From Thraustochytrium sp. TN22 (Eukaryota; Sar; Bigyra; Thraustochytrida; Thraustochytriidae), in contig JABLUY010000010.1 in the NCBI GenBank assembly GCA_013306675.1, positions 246,487-310,486 on the forward strand: a stretch of DNA of 64,000 bases, written 5' to 3'. Under the pieces are notes generated by a model. The model worked only from the letters and a program-made list of their open reading frames with translations. It was not told where the DNA came from and made no database searches. Positions 9,671-20,177 of the stretch are shown here, in pieces. Positions within the stretch are counted from its first letter, which is position 1; every line of letters begins with the position of its first letter. Made by a program: the position numbers and the translations under genes.

Positions 9671-12600
9671 ATGATTGTTGTCTTCATGTCGCATAAGTGG
9701 GACGCCGATGACGAGGGCCGCAACAATCATCATCGCGTGAAAAAGATGTGCAAGTGGCTCAGGGAAAACGCGAAGGACATGGAAGTGGTTCTGGACGAGG
9801 GTGGCGTGCATCCTAGCGACCGCATTGACAAGTGGATAATTGAACAGATCCACCGGTGCCACGTCTTCGTGGCGTGCCTGACGCGACGCTACATGGTTTC
9901 AGCGGCTTCAAACGAGAAGAATAACTATGTCCGACTGGAGTTTGAAATCGCCAAAAAGAGCAAACCCAAGCGCCTTCTTCCCGTGGTCATGGAAGCCGCG
10001 GTGGAAGACCAGTCGACGTGGCCGCGTTCAGTGCTTGACTTCATGCGCACTTTGGTATACTATCCACACAAAACAGATGGCGACGAGGACCAGTTCGCAA
10101 TTTCGATGCGCAAATTGGCAGATTACATCAGGAGAAGGGCCAAGAAGGCCGACGAAGAGGAGGAAGAAGACAGAGCGAAGAAGCGAAACGAGCCCTTTCC
10201 GAACCCTAATTTCGACCGACACAACGAGTGCCTCCAAAAGTCCCGCGAGTACCTGAGCGGTACGCGCAAGTGGACACTCGGAGAAGTCTACGCATGGGCT
10301 GGTAAGGAACCGTGGGATCAACGCATCATGGTGATGCTTGGCCCGGCCGGCTTCGGCAAATCGGTCATCATGGGAAAGCTGTGCGCTGATGCTGGGCTTG
10401 TGGATAACCCGGAGCAAGACGTTGAGAGCTCCTCTGCAAGCGTGCACATCCCCGGTCCTGACGACACATGGACGATTGGTGCCATGCACTTCTTTCGGTA
10501 CTACGACCACGATACCGGAAGTGCGTTGGTCTGCTTTAAGTCTATTGCGAATCAGCTAGGACACGTGGTCCCGGGTTTCAGCAATTTTCTCTCGGAGCAG
10601 GTCCTGCAGGACGCTCGCGACTGTGAGAGTCCGCAACAGCTGTTCAGACTCATCATCCAGGAGCCGTGCAGGAAGGTTGCCGCGCCGTCTAAGCGCATCA
10701 TCGTGGCGTTGGACGCCATAGACGAGGCGAACCGTAAAGAACACGACACGCTCTTGACTGTAATCTGCCAACTGTGGAACAGCACGCCGCCTTGGCTTGG
10801 GCTTCTGGTCACTGGCCGACCTGAGGACAGGATCGAATTCGAGCTGGGTCCGTTCCACCCGCGCTATCTCCGACTCGACGATCCAAAGAACCTCGAGGAC
10901 GTGAGGGAATTCCTCCGCATGAGAATTGGCCCTTTCATGGCTAGTGAAGATGAGCTCGAGGCGGCCATGGAGAAGCTAGAGGACAATGCTGGGGGGCACT
11001 TTCTGTACGTTCACATGCTGTGGAATCTGCTCAAGGAAGAGACGTGCGCGTCGCTCAGCGCAAAAGACGTCACCGAGAAGTATCCGTCGAAACTTGACGG
11101 AATGTACAAATTGTACTTCAAGAGGCTGCTGAACGGCCCTCTCGAAAAGGACGAAGACGTGTACCAGGACCTTCTAGGCGCATTATGCGCGGCGCGTGAA
11201 CCCCTGCCGACGGGCATTGCTGCCAAAGTACTGCAAAGCCGTCGGTCGCACAAGGCGGAGACGCGGCGCAAGGCGGAGAGTGTGCTACGTAAAGCGGCGC
11301 AGCTTCTGGAGGTGGACATGGGTATAGTGCGCTTCGTCCACAAGTCGATGGCGGACTTCCTCTTGGACGAGGGCCGGGCGGGGCCGCTTCTGGCTGTCAC
11401 GGAGAAGGAAGGCAACAAGCGGCTTGCCAAAGTACTGCGTAGGAGGGCGAGGAAGTGCGATGGCAGACAACGGCAGGGTGACGACGTCTTCGTGCTCAGG
11501 CACGTCATTTTCCACCTTGCCAAGAGCGACATGCGCAAACAGGCGATCAGGCTCCTGAACGACTTCGCGTGGGTTCACACCACGATCTCGTGGTGTGCGA
11601 CGCCCAAAGAGCGCAGGGCTTTCTTGGACGGCATCCTGCACGACGCGTACACCTTTCGGCTGGATAGGGACTGCGACACACCGAGACTTCTGTCCAGGGC
11701 CATGGAGGCCCTCGTGCGGGACCCGGATGAACTGGCCGGTCAGGTGCTGGCGCGCATTGGTGACACGAGCCACCCGCTCCGAGCTTCTCTTCATGAGCCT
11801 GCAGGAGTGTGGCTCAAGCCGGTGCAGGTTTGCCAACGAGCACCCGAGGATCCTGTGCTGCACGAGCTTAGGAGTCATAAAGGCAGGGTGACCCGGCTCG
11901 TGTTGCATGGTACAAGGATTGCCAGCGTGTCGAACGACGGCACTTTGTGTGTGTGGGACGCGGTCACTGGCGAGGAGCTCCACAAGCTTGATCTCAGCAC
12001 AACGATCAGGCGCCGGGAGCGCTCCTACTTGTGGGGCAGCCTGGATCCTGGGCAAGTGACGCGTGATGTTGCCTTTGATGACGACTTCATTGCTGTTGTG
12101 CTGAATAATGGACGCGTGCGCATCTGGGACGCGACCACGGGTTCAGTGTTGTCCAACAATGACTTGACAGTCCCGCGCGGTTTCAAGAACGTGAAGGAGG
12201 TCGTGGAGCAGCAGCAGCAGGTTCACGGGGGAGAGGAGGAGGGCAACGTTTTCGAGGGCGAGGGCGACGAAGCTGCAGGAGAACTCGAGAAGGAGGGCGC
12301 CAAGGTAAACGCGGAGCAGGTAGAGAAGTTGGGCAATGGTTGTGGGATCAAGGACGACGAAGACGAGAAGGAGAGCTTCGTAAGTGTGGCAGTGCACGGG
12401 GGTATGGTCGCAGCAGGCTCGCTGGACGGCATGGTTGCTGTCTGGGACGCCGAAAGTGGCAAGCTCGCACATGCGGAGCGTTTTCACGATGGTATTGTCT
12501 GGTGCGTGGCACTGCACGACTCGTACATCGTCTCGGGTGCGTCCGACTGCATGATTTGTGTGTGCGAAGCAAAGGGTGGCGAGCCGATCCGAGTTCTGGA

Positions 12601-14380
12601 GGGTCACAGCGTCGACGTGACAAGGCTAGCTTGGGGCCAGGATGCAAAGCTGGCATCCGCGTCCTGCAGGGAGACCTGTGTACGCATTTGGGACGTGGCG
12701 CTCGGTACGCTCGTGCGCGAGTTTGACGGCCACGAGGGGGGAATCCTGTCGCTGAGCTTCCAGGGCGACAAGGTTATCGCTGGTTCTCTCGACGGCTCCG
12801 TTCGCGTGTGGGATATGGATAGCGGCGGCTTGGTCGTGACTCGTGGTTTCACAGGTTTCACAAAGCTCGCGCCCGGAATCTATGACGCACCAGACCTGCC
12901 TTCCGAGGCTTCGATGGATCGTCCGTCCGATGATGAGCTCCTGGATGCCAGTGGCGAGCGCCAGTGGAAGGGCCAACTGATCTCCAACGGGGATCTGGTG
13001 CCCCTCACGCGCTTTTTTCCAGGGGCGCAAGAGACCTTGGACAGACTTTTGGAGACGCTCGCGGACCAAAATGCGAAGCGCAACGCGGAGCACAACACGC
13101 TGCGCAAGAACCTCATCGAGAACTACGTGAGGCGCATCATGGGGGGGGGGGTTTGCATTGCTGCAGACCTCGTCCGAATCGTGGTTCCGGACAGATATAA
13201 CGTGGTGGTCTGGGACCGCCACTGCCTTCAAAACGCGCCTGAGGCAGAAGGAGAGGAGGCCGAGGCTCCAGAAGATTTGAAAGTCACGCGTGGCGTGTCA
13301 GACGGCCAGTTGTTCGCCATCTGTACATCTTCCAAGGTGCACGTGTGGAACGCCGAAATGGGGGAGCTGTTGCGGACGTGGGATCTCCCGGTGGATGGGG
13401 TGAGCACCATGACTTTGTTTGAGGAGAGTCTGCTCATCGTTGGGACGGAGAACGGGTATCTGCACCTGTGGGACGTGCAAGGCGGCTCCAAAATGGCGGA
13501 GCTCGGGCCGTCCGGGCAAGACAGAAAGGCAATTGACCAAGTGATGCTGGACTCCTACATGCTGATTGCGCTGTCGTCCAGCGGCGCAATACATGTTTGG
13601 GACGTCTGCGAGGGTAAGCTTGTCGAGTCTTACACACGTGTGGGCAAGATATTGCAGTGGGCGAGGTCAGACGAGTACGTCGTGGGAGCATCAGAGAAGG
13701 AGGTCCACATCTGGGTGCCTGGTTTCCTGAAGAGACTGAAATACTTCAAGTGCAACTACCCCGTGACTTCTCTCGCGGTGGACGGTCCATGGCTCATGGT
13801 TACTTCGGCCATGAATCGGTTCATGCCTGGCGTGGATGGTGAGGTGAAGAGCATCCACATTGACATCTGGAAAGATGGGGGGCGCGGTTTTAACCTTCAC
13901 TGCCACAACTCTCGAAAGGCGGGCACTTCTTTGACGTTGTTCGGTGCCAAAGACCTCGTCCTCGCAAGCAGACATGGCAAGAATTGGGTTCTCAAGTTTA
14001 ACGATCCTCGAAGGTTTCGGAGCAGCAGCATCCCGGCGAGCCTCCAGGCGGGCCACACAATCGAAGCGCGCACATCGAGAGAGAGACGGCTTAGCATTGG
14101 GGGCCGCCATGCCGGATTCGCCGGGGACGGGATCGGGTTCACGTTCGAGTCGTGGCAGGGGGGCACTTCTGAAGAAGTTTTCGGCGGCAACCTCTTGATC
14201 TGGGCTGGGTATGCATTCGCGCTGGTGAACAGCGGCGGACGCCCATGTGTGATTGAGAAGAAGAGGTACGAAGCAGTAGAAGAAGAAGAAGAAGCGGTCA
14301 GGGCGGAAAGCGACGCGGACTCTGAGTTGAAGTACGAGTACGAGTACGAGTCGGAGTCGGAGTCGGAGTCGGAGTTCTAG
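9671..14380 (+). CDS. TIR-NACHT-WD40 protein (STAND/NLR-like receptor)
   Basis: 1569 residues from the ATG at 9671; the frame is open further upstream but through GC low complexity. Residues 1 to ~150 look like a TIR domain: MIVVFMSHKWDADDEG, DRIDKWIIEQIHRCHVFVACLT, then YVRLEFEIAKKSK, where a Glu could be the NADase catalytic residue. A charged linker leads to a NACHT/STAND NTPase near residues 215-400, with Walker A GPAGFGKS, Walker B RIIVALDAIDEA and sensor-like LVTGRPED. A helical region follows, then roughly nine WD40 repeats from ~residue 735 (ASVSNDGTLCVWDAVTGEE, AAGSLDGMVAVWDAESGK, AGSLDGSVRVWDMDSG). The tail is acidic, YEYEYESESESESEF. By family analogy WD40 ligand sensing would trigger NTPase oligomerisation and TIR signalling. 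Third codon positions look less GC-biased than in neighbours. Immune role is inferred. Confidence 0.85.
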   Translation: MIVVFMSHKWDADDEGRNNHHRVKKMCKWLRENAKDMEVVLDEGGVHPSDRIDKWIIEQIHRCHVFVACLTRRYMVSAASNEKNNYVRLEFEIAKKSKPKRLLPVVMEAAVEDQSTWPRSVLDFMRTLVYYPHKTDGDEDQFAISMRKLADYIRRRAKKADEEEEEDRAKKRNEPFPNPNFDRHNECLQKSREYLSGTRKWTLGEVYAWAGKEPWDQRIMVMLGPAGFGKSVIMGKLCADAGLVDNPEQDVESSSASVHIPGPDDTWTIGAMHFFRYYDHDTGSALVCFKSIANQLGHVVPGFSNFLSEQVLQDARDCESPQQLFRLIIQEPCRKVAAPSKRIIVALDAIDEANRKEHDTLLTVICQLWNSTPPWLGLLVTGRPEDRIEFELGPFHPRYLRLDDPKNLEDVREFLRMRIGPFMASEDELEAAMEKLEDNAGGHFLYVHMLWNLLKEETCASLSAKDVTEKYPSKLDGMYKLYFKRLLNGPLEKDEDVYQDLLGALCAAREPLPTGIAAKVLQSRRSHKAETRRKAESVLRKAAQLLEVDMGIVRFVHKSMADFLLDEGRAGPLLAVTEKEGNKRLAKVLRRRARKCDGRQRQGDDVFVLRHVIFHLAKSDMRKQAIRLLNDFAWVHTTISWCATPKERRAFLDGILHDAYTFRLDRDCDTPRLLSRAMEALVRDPDELAGQVLARIGDTSHPLRASLHEPAGVWLKPVQVCQRAPEDPVLHELRSHKGRVTRLVLHGTRIASVSNDGTLCVWDAVTGEELHKLDLSTTIRRRERSYLWGSLDPGQVTRDVAFDDDFIAVVLNNGRVRIWDATTGSVLSNNDLTVPRGFKNVKEVVEQQQQVHGGEEEGNVFEGEGDEAAGELEKEGAKVNAEQVEKLGNGCGIKDDEDEKESFVSVAVHGGMVAAGSLDGMVAVWDAESGKLAHAERFHDGIVWCVALHDSYIVSGASDCMICVCEAKGGEPIRVLEGHSVDVTRLAWGQDAKLASASCRETCVRIWDVALGTLVREFDGHEGGILSLSFQGDKVIAGSLDGSVRVWDMDSGGLVVTRGFTGFTKLAPGIYDAPDLPSEASMDRPSDDELLDASGERQWKGQLISNGDLVPLTRFFPGAQETLDRLLETLADQNAKRNAEHNTLRKNLIENYVRRIMGGGVCIAADLVRIVVPDRYNVVVWDRHCLQNAPEAEGEEAEAPEDLKVTRGVSDGQLFAICTSSKVHVWNAEMGELLRTWDLPVDGVSTMTLFEESLLIVGTENGYLHLWDVQGGSKMAELGPSGQDRKAIDQVMLDSYMLIALSSSGAIHVWDVCEGKLVESYTRVGKILQWARSDEYVVGASEKEVHIWVPGFLKRLKYFKCNYPVTSLAVDGPWLMVTSAMNRFMPGVDGEVKSIHIDIWKDGGRGFNLHCHNSRKAGTSLTLFGAKDLVLASRHGKNWVLKFNDPRRFRSSSIPASLQAGHTIEARTSRERRLSIGGRHAGFAGDGIGFTFESWQGGTSEEVFGGNLLIWAGYAFALVNSGGRPCVIEKKRYEAVEEEEEAVRAESDADSELKYEYEYESESESESEF

Positions 14381-14533
14381 TTCGAGTTGGTGGTACAAGG
14401 TCCGATGGAGAAGAACACCCAAAAGTAGGAGAGACATTAGCCAGTTTCAGTGTGTAATGCGACGGCTACGAGCCGCATGTGTGAGTGACAAGCACTTGCA
14501 AGCAAAAGGGTGGCTGGCAAGGACCAGGCGGGG

Positions 14534-15711
14534 TCATTGCGGTGCTTGTAGGGGCTCGCCGGGAGGGAGAATGTTTGCGCGCGGCTCGTGGCGCATGCGC
14601 GCGATGTACTCGGAGAAGGTGGATCCCTTGAAGCCAACAAAGACGTCTGCGTGAGCGCAGAGTATCTGCTCGACGATGCCGAGGAGGTCATTGCGCAGAC
14701 GAGTCTGCTCGAGACGCGGAAAGGCGGCGTCGAATCGGGCGATGAGCGGTGGTGGGATGTCTGCGGAGAAGATGGGGGAAAAGCCGTGGGAGGTGAGGTT
14801 GGCAAAGTGCCTGTAGTCGATGGAAGGTTTGGTGGCAATGTAGACGCGTGTGAATCGGTGTAGGTCGAGGTCGGCCTCGACGAGCGCGAGCCAAATTTCG
14901 CGCGCGATGAAGCCGCCTGGGTCGAGGACGGCTTGATCCGAGTGCAGATACTTGCTGGAGAAGCCGTTAGCATGTGCGACCTTGGGCGGACGCGTGGCGG
15001 CCGCCTCGCCGGGCGTGAGGGTGTCGGCAGGCGCTGCGTCGGCGGTGTCTGCGCGGCGCTGCTCCCATTTCTCGCCGTGGTCGCTGGGGCGCGAGTGCAC
15101 GGCGACGAAGTTGCGGCCAAGATGGAGCGCGTCTGCAACGTCGAGTGCGAGCGCGCGAAAAAATGGCGCGTACCGCACGTATGCGGCGACCTCCTGCTCG
15201 AAATTGACCGCGAAGCGCTGCCACATGGTGGGGCCTGCAAAGTAGATGACGTGTGCCGGCGAGGTTTTGAGCGCTGTGATGTTGGCGAGGGACATGGGCG
15301 CCGCCTGGCGCTCGGCGCGCGACTGCTCCAATGTGAGCCAGGCGTCCTCTGGGATGGCTTCGTGAAGGCGGGCGAGCGCCTTTTCAAAGGGCAGCGCTGT
15401 GGGCGTGGCTGCCTGGTAGGATTGCAAGAGCGCAAAGTCGAGCACGCGGTCCATGGCCATGAGGTCGTCGGGCTCGAGCTTGTTGTAGTTTTTGTACATG
15501 GACGAGTGTCGCCCGGCTGGCGGCACGAGGCAGGTCCGGTCGAGGAGCTTGCAGATGCGCATGGCGCGCTCGAGGATGATGCGCTGATTGTTGAAGCCGC
15601 CGCTCGGCTGAAAGACGAACCATTTGCGCTGTGCCACGGCTGTCGGAGTCAGGTCTTCCAGCAGCGCGCCCTCGCGCGTGCTGGGCAGCCCTTCGTAGCC
15701 GTCCACGCGCC

Positions 15712-15767
<56 letters not shown>

Positions 15768-16018
15768 ACTTGCACTTGCTCCGGCCTCCCGGCGGCGGCG
15801 GTCGGCTTCTTGCGCCGCAGGTTGAAGCGTTGTCGCTGCCGCTGGGGCGCGAGGGACGAGGCCCGGGCCGCGGCGAGGGCGCCATGACTCGTCGTCGCAG
15901 TGCTCTGCGTGGCGGTGGCCCATGCGTACTCGGTGACGGTCTCGACCACGAGCATGGCAGCGGCCACGAGCGCCAGCACATGCGCCCAGCGCGCCAGCAG
16001 CGCTGCCGCGCTCCGCAT
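14534..16018 (-). CDS. O-fucosyltransferase-family type II membrane protein with poly-Gln tract
   Basis: 494 residues from the ATG at 16018 (MRSAAALLARWAHVLALVAA), which begins a hydrophobic signal-anchor expected of a Golgi/ER glycosyltransferase. The stem contains a long poly-Gln run from a pure CAG tract. The catalytic part shows GDP-fucose protein O-fucosyltransferase family features: FQPSGGFNNQRIILERA, VAVHSRPSD in place of the usual HxR site, RVYIATKPS, and the C-terminal block DLLGIVEQI / DVFVGFKGSTFSEYIARMR. It probably transfers fucose to glycoproteins in the secretory pathway. Acceptor and exact subfamily cannot be told from sequence. It is convergent with the receptor gene, 153 bp away. 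Confidence 0.82.
15713..15766. repeat. (CTG)18 / (CAG)18 trinucleotide repeat, coding
   Basis: Eighteen uninterrupted CTG triplets on the + strand encode the poly-Gln run in the stem of the O-fucosyltransferase. Absence of CAA interruptions makes slippage likely. Confidence 0.95.
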
Positions 16019-18181
16019 GGCAGCCACGCTACGCCGGCCGGGGTGGCTGGCCGGGCGCGGCGCGGCCCGGCGCGGCGCGGCACGGCACGGCGCGCCCGCG
16101 CGCCCGCTGGGCGCCGCCCAGGGCAGGGCGAGAAGGACACGGGCACGCCGCGGGAGTGGTCGGGCTCTGCTCGGCTGCCGGCCCGACCCGGACAACGAGC
16201 GCTCAGACACGCTCTGTCAGAGACTGTGACCTGACAGGGCCCAAGCTTGGTGCCCAGAGGGAGCGACCGCTGCAGTGCGACCAACCGCTGGCGAGGCCAC
16301 GGCCGTTGCCCGCTGCAGTGCCGGCGCTCGGCCGCGCTGGCCGAGCCACGGCCCACCGGCACTGGCATTGCTAGCTACCACTAGCTCGCTAACGTTAACG
16401 GCGGCGGCAATGCGCGGCAGCATGTGCAAGTTGGCGGTAGTCCCGGTCCCACTGGTGCTGGCAGTGAGTCGGACCCCAGTGGCTGCCCGGCCAAGCCCAG
16501 GGGCGCCCTGCGCGGCGCTCGGCTCCGGCGTCCGCGCGGAGCTGCCAAAAATGGGACAACTTGAACTTGCACTGGCAGTGAAAGAAGTTTGGGCGGTCGG
16601 GCCTGTTGCATCGCCTCGTTCCCGAGCTGGGCGACTTTGGCTCGTGGCGCGCCGTGGCGAGCCTCTGGAAGTTCTCCCCATGCCTTGAATTGCTCGGGCC
16701 GATGATGTCAAGTCAAGCACATCTGCGCGCTTCTGCGCTGTACGAGCGCCGAGCCGCCAGCTCAGGCTGTGTTACGCGCGCTTGTCGCGGCCCTCTACGT
16801 AGTACGCCAGCCTGAGCCCAGGCCGCGGCGCACACGGGGCGCCGCGATGATGCAGAATGATGAAGGATGGTGGCGTGAATTCGTGGGCCGAGTCGAGACT
16901 CGGACGGCTCGCGTGCCACGCGCTGGCGCGAGACTCGACGCGCGACCCGGACCCGCGCCGCCGCGCGCCGGCCAGGACTCGGATCGAGCACAGCGAGGGC
17001 CGTAGAGTCGCAGACCAGCGGCCGGGCCTTGATCCCGAGCCGCGCGGCGTCGCGGCAGCTAGAGCTATCGCTATGGAAGGCTAGAGCCGCGCTCGAGGAG
17101 GAGCGGCGTCCAAAGCGAGCCACGCCTTCAAGTTCTTCAAGCTGTCGTCATTCTGCATCCCGACCAAGCCGCCGGCCAGCTGAGGCCGCGCCACGCCGTA
17201 CCCGGCGCAGCCGCCTGCCTGCCTGGGAGGAGGCGTTCGCGCGCGCTTCTAGGCGCGTCGCGAGCGGGGGAGCGAGCGGCGGCGGGTGGAGGAGGTGGAG
17301 GAGCCAACGCGTCGCGTCTTTCCGCGGCGCTGGCTGGCCGGCCAGCCTGCGCGCCTTCACATCATCAGGCATCATCAGCCAAGTTGTCGTCTCCGCGGAG
17401 GCGAGCACTCGACTCGCTCGACGAGCGCCCGCGCGTGATGAGCGAGGCTCGACGGGCGCCGGCCCACGCTGTGGCTGCTTGGTGATGCGACATGTTGCGC
17501 TCTGCTTGATCAGGCATACCGCGAGGCCCGCACCCCCGGCTGTCGCGCGCGGTCCATCACAGTGGAAAGACCACTTCGGACGGCGCGGCCCCCGTGCTGC
17601 GCCCAGCCGCGGATCGGCCGGCCGCGGCGGAGGCGGGAGGCAGCGGCCTTTGGCCGGCGGCAAGCACCAGCGGCCTTGGGCTGACGGCTGGCGGCTGCGG
17701 CCGAGTCGGCCCGGCGCTTGGCAAGGGCGCGGCGCATGGCAAACTTGGCAGCGAGGCGGCGGGCCTCGGGCCGAGAGCGAAATCCCCACCGCGGCTGCGG
17801 GGCGGCTTCGAAAGGCTCCGCGCGTTCGGGCCAAGGGGCGCCAGGGCCGCTTGAAGGGCGCGGGCGCGAGGGCGGCTGCGGGGCCGGCGGTGCCAGCCGC
17901 GGGCTGAGCAGCTTTCCGGCGCCTGCACGAGTCGCAAGCTTCGATTCGAACTCTCCCGAGCACAGTGGGGCCCCCGCAGCGCTCCCATGCGTCGGGGGAG
18001 GGCGGCGCACAAGAATGGCTGCGGGGAGCAGATCCACACAGCTGGGGCGATGCGCGGGGCGTGCCAGGCCGGCCGGCCGGCAGGCGGCCTTGGCGAGGTT
18101 GAGCGGGGGGAGGGGAAGCAAACACGCAGCAAACACGAATCAAGACGCGCCGAGCAAGAAGGGGGGCACCGCCACGCCAGG
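16019..18181. other. Intergenic, no gene recognised
   Basis: About 2.16 kb of GC-rich sequence upstream of the O-fucosyltransferase start. It carries a CTAGCTACCACTAGCTCGC cluster near 16371 and a near-palindrome CACTGGCAGTG near 16570. Open frames on both strands give only Arg/Ala/Pro/Gly low complexity. I see no credible protein or RNA gene. Confidence 0.45.
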
Positions 18182-18493
18182 ATGGAGCGCGAGCAGGCCG
18201 GGCAGCGCGCGGCGTGGGGGGCGGCGCAGCAGGATCAGGATCAGGAGCAGGAGCAGGAGCAGGGCCCGGAGCAAGCGCAGGTGATGCAGCAGCCGCAGGC
18301 GGACCCAGCGCCCAGGACTGCGGCGCGCCTGCGCACGAGGCTGGCCGTCAAGGCGGTGAGCAGAGAGGAGCTGGAGGACTTTGTCGGCATGCTCAGCCCC
18401 ATGTCGGAGCTGCGCAGGGACGCGATGAGCAGGCAGATGCGGAGCAAAGCTGGCGTGCTGCCCGCCTTCCACGATGGTAGGGCGCGCGAGTGA
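18182..18493 (+). CDS. Possible small hypothetical protein or first exon
   Basis: A 103-residue frame starts MEREQAGQRAAWG. The first half is Gln/Glu/Asp-rich; the second half looks more protein-like (RLAVKAVSREELEDFVGML, then SELRRDAMSRQMRSKAG). Just before the stop, GATGGTAGGGC could be a splice donor, and downstream sequence is open again to a stop near 18617. I do not recognise it. It may be a real small gene, a first exon, or chance in GC-rich DNA. Confidence 0.25.
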   Translation: MEREQAGQRAAWGAAQQDQDQEQEQEQGPEQAQVMQQPQADPAPRTAARLRTRLAVKAVSREELEDFVGMLSPMSELRRDAMSRQMRSKAGVLPAFHDGRARE

Positions 18494-18815
18494 GGCTGCT
18501 GCACTGCATCTCGGACATTGAGGAGCGGCGAACCTTGGAGACGTCACGCCTCCGTGCCATACTCTTTGCTCGCCTGCGCTTACGCTTGCTCTTACGCCTG
18601 CTCTACCGTCTCGAGTAGTTGCTCACCTGCTACTACGAGGATGCTGCCGACGTACCATCTGACTCCCTGTTCTACCTCCTGCGTTTGTTCTCATTATTTC
18701 GCCTTGGCGGATCGATCGTCTCGTCTCCTCAATCCTTGGTTTGGTCTTCCTCCTTTCCTTGTACATTCATGATTCATGACAAGTCAAATCTCTTTGGTTG
18801 CTGAGTTCTGTGTGT
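18494..18815. other. Intergenic, AT-richer 3' region
   Basis: This ~320-bp stretch is clearly lower in GC, with T-rich sequence near 18655-18800. It fits a 3' flank shared by the uncertain + strand frame and the minus-strand acyl-CoA dehydrogenase. Nothing else is seen. Confidence 0.4.
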
Positions 18816-18959
18816 TCAAAGCTTGCTGAGCTTGGCAAGGAGCTCCGGGTCGGTGGGCGGGTTGCGCTTGTGCGGCGGGTCGCGATGAACGTAGTAGGGG
18901 ATCTTGCCAAGGACGTTCTTCTTCTGCTCCTGGAGCTCGAGGCGGCCAATGGTGCGCCA

Positions 18960-18992
<33 letters not shown>

Positions 18993-20177
18993 CCAGCGAG
19001 CGCCAGCAAAGGCGGTCCCGAGGAAGGTGTCCTGAGAGGAACCCATGGCACCATGAATCTGCATGGCGCGATCGCAGACGCGCTGGCACACAGAGGGCAC
19101 GACGGCCTTGCACATGGAGAGCTCCTTGCGCACGCGGAGGTTGCCGTGCACGTCGAGCTTGTGCGCGGTGTCGCGCACAAGCAGGCGCGCCATGTGGAGC
19201 TCGGCGCGGCACTGGGCGATGTCTTGGATGTTGTTGTCGAAGGCGGAGAGCTTCTTGCCAAAGACGACGCGGGACTCGGCGCGCGAGCACATGGTGGCGA
19301 TGGCGCGCTCGGCCGTGCCGATGAGGCGCATGCAGTGGTGGATGCGGCCGGGGCCGAGGCGGGCCTGGGAGATCTCGAAGCCCTTGCCCTCGCCCCCGAG
19401 CACGTTGGAGACGGGGACAACAACGTCCTCGAAACGGATCTCCATGTGGCCCTTGGGCGCGTCGGCGTCGCCGAGGGTCTCCATGGGGCGCACGACGGTG
19501 ATGCCCGGGGTATCGGCCGGCACGAGGATCATGGACTGCTGCTTGAAGGAGGAGGCGTCCGGGCTGGTCTTGCCCATGAGGATGTAGATCTTGCAGTGCG
19601 TGGAGCCGGCGCCGGTGATCCACCACTTGCGGCCGTTGATGACGTAGTGGTCGCCGCGGCGCTGGATGTCGACGCTGATGTTGGTGGCGTCGGAGCTGGC
19701 CACGGCCGGCTCCGTCATGGCGAAAGCCGACTTGATATCGCCGTCCAGCAGCGGGCGCAGCCACTGAGCCTTCTGCTCCTCGTTGCCGTAGCGCGCCAGC
19801 GTCTCCATGTTGCCCGTGTCGGGCGACGAGCAGTTGGTCACCTCCGAGGCGAACTCCATGTGCGCACCCGTGCCGAGAATCTCGCAGATCTCCGCGTACT
19901 GCGCGTTGCTCAGGCCTGCGCCCTCGTAGCCGGGGCCGGCCAGCCGCGCCGTGTCGCTGGGCAGCCACATGTTCCACAGGCCCTGGCGCTTCGCCTCGGC
20001 CATGAGCTCGACCAGGATCGGCGCGTACTTCCACTGCTCCGCCGGCAGCTTCTCCATCGCCTTGTTCTGCGACAGGAACGTCTGCTCGTTCGGGTAAATG
20101 TATTCCTCCATGAACCGCCACACCTTGGCCTTGAGCGCCTCGAAGGCCTCCTGGCTCACGCCCTCCGCGAGCACCAT
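18816..20177 (-). CDS. Acyl-CoA dehydrogenase (ACAD10/11-like), peroxisomal SKL end
   Basis: 453 residues. It has the full acyl-CoA dehydrogenase fold order: helical N-terminus, FAD/substrate region FAMTEPAVASSDATNI, KWWITGAGS, beta-domain LGGEGKGFEISQARLGPGR, then the C-terminal helical domain with AMQIHGAMGSSQDTFL. The trypsin-like spacing and GPGRIHHCMR are typical of the ACAD10/11 branch, but no N-terminal kinase-like domain is present. The last residues are AKLSKL, a canonical PTS1, so the protein is predicted to be in peroxisomes. It should catalyse FAD-dependent alpha,beta-desaturation of an acyl-CoA; chain specificity is unknown. The start has the context CAGGAAAGATG. It diverges from the HIBCH-like gene. 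Confidence 0.92.

Noticed and set aside
14933-16234. Plus-strand 433-codon frame opposite the O-fucosyltransferase
   Set aside because: It contains poly-Leu from the CAG tract read antisense and no domain; the minus strand carries clear family motifs.
17148-18143. Minus-strand 331-codon frame in the 16-18 kb spacer
   Set aside because: Arg/Ala/Pro-rich with no motif, and equally long frames exist on both strands, as expected from high GC.
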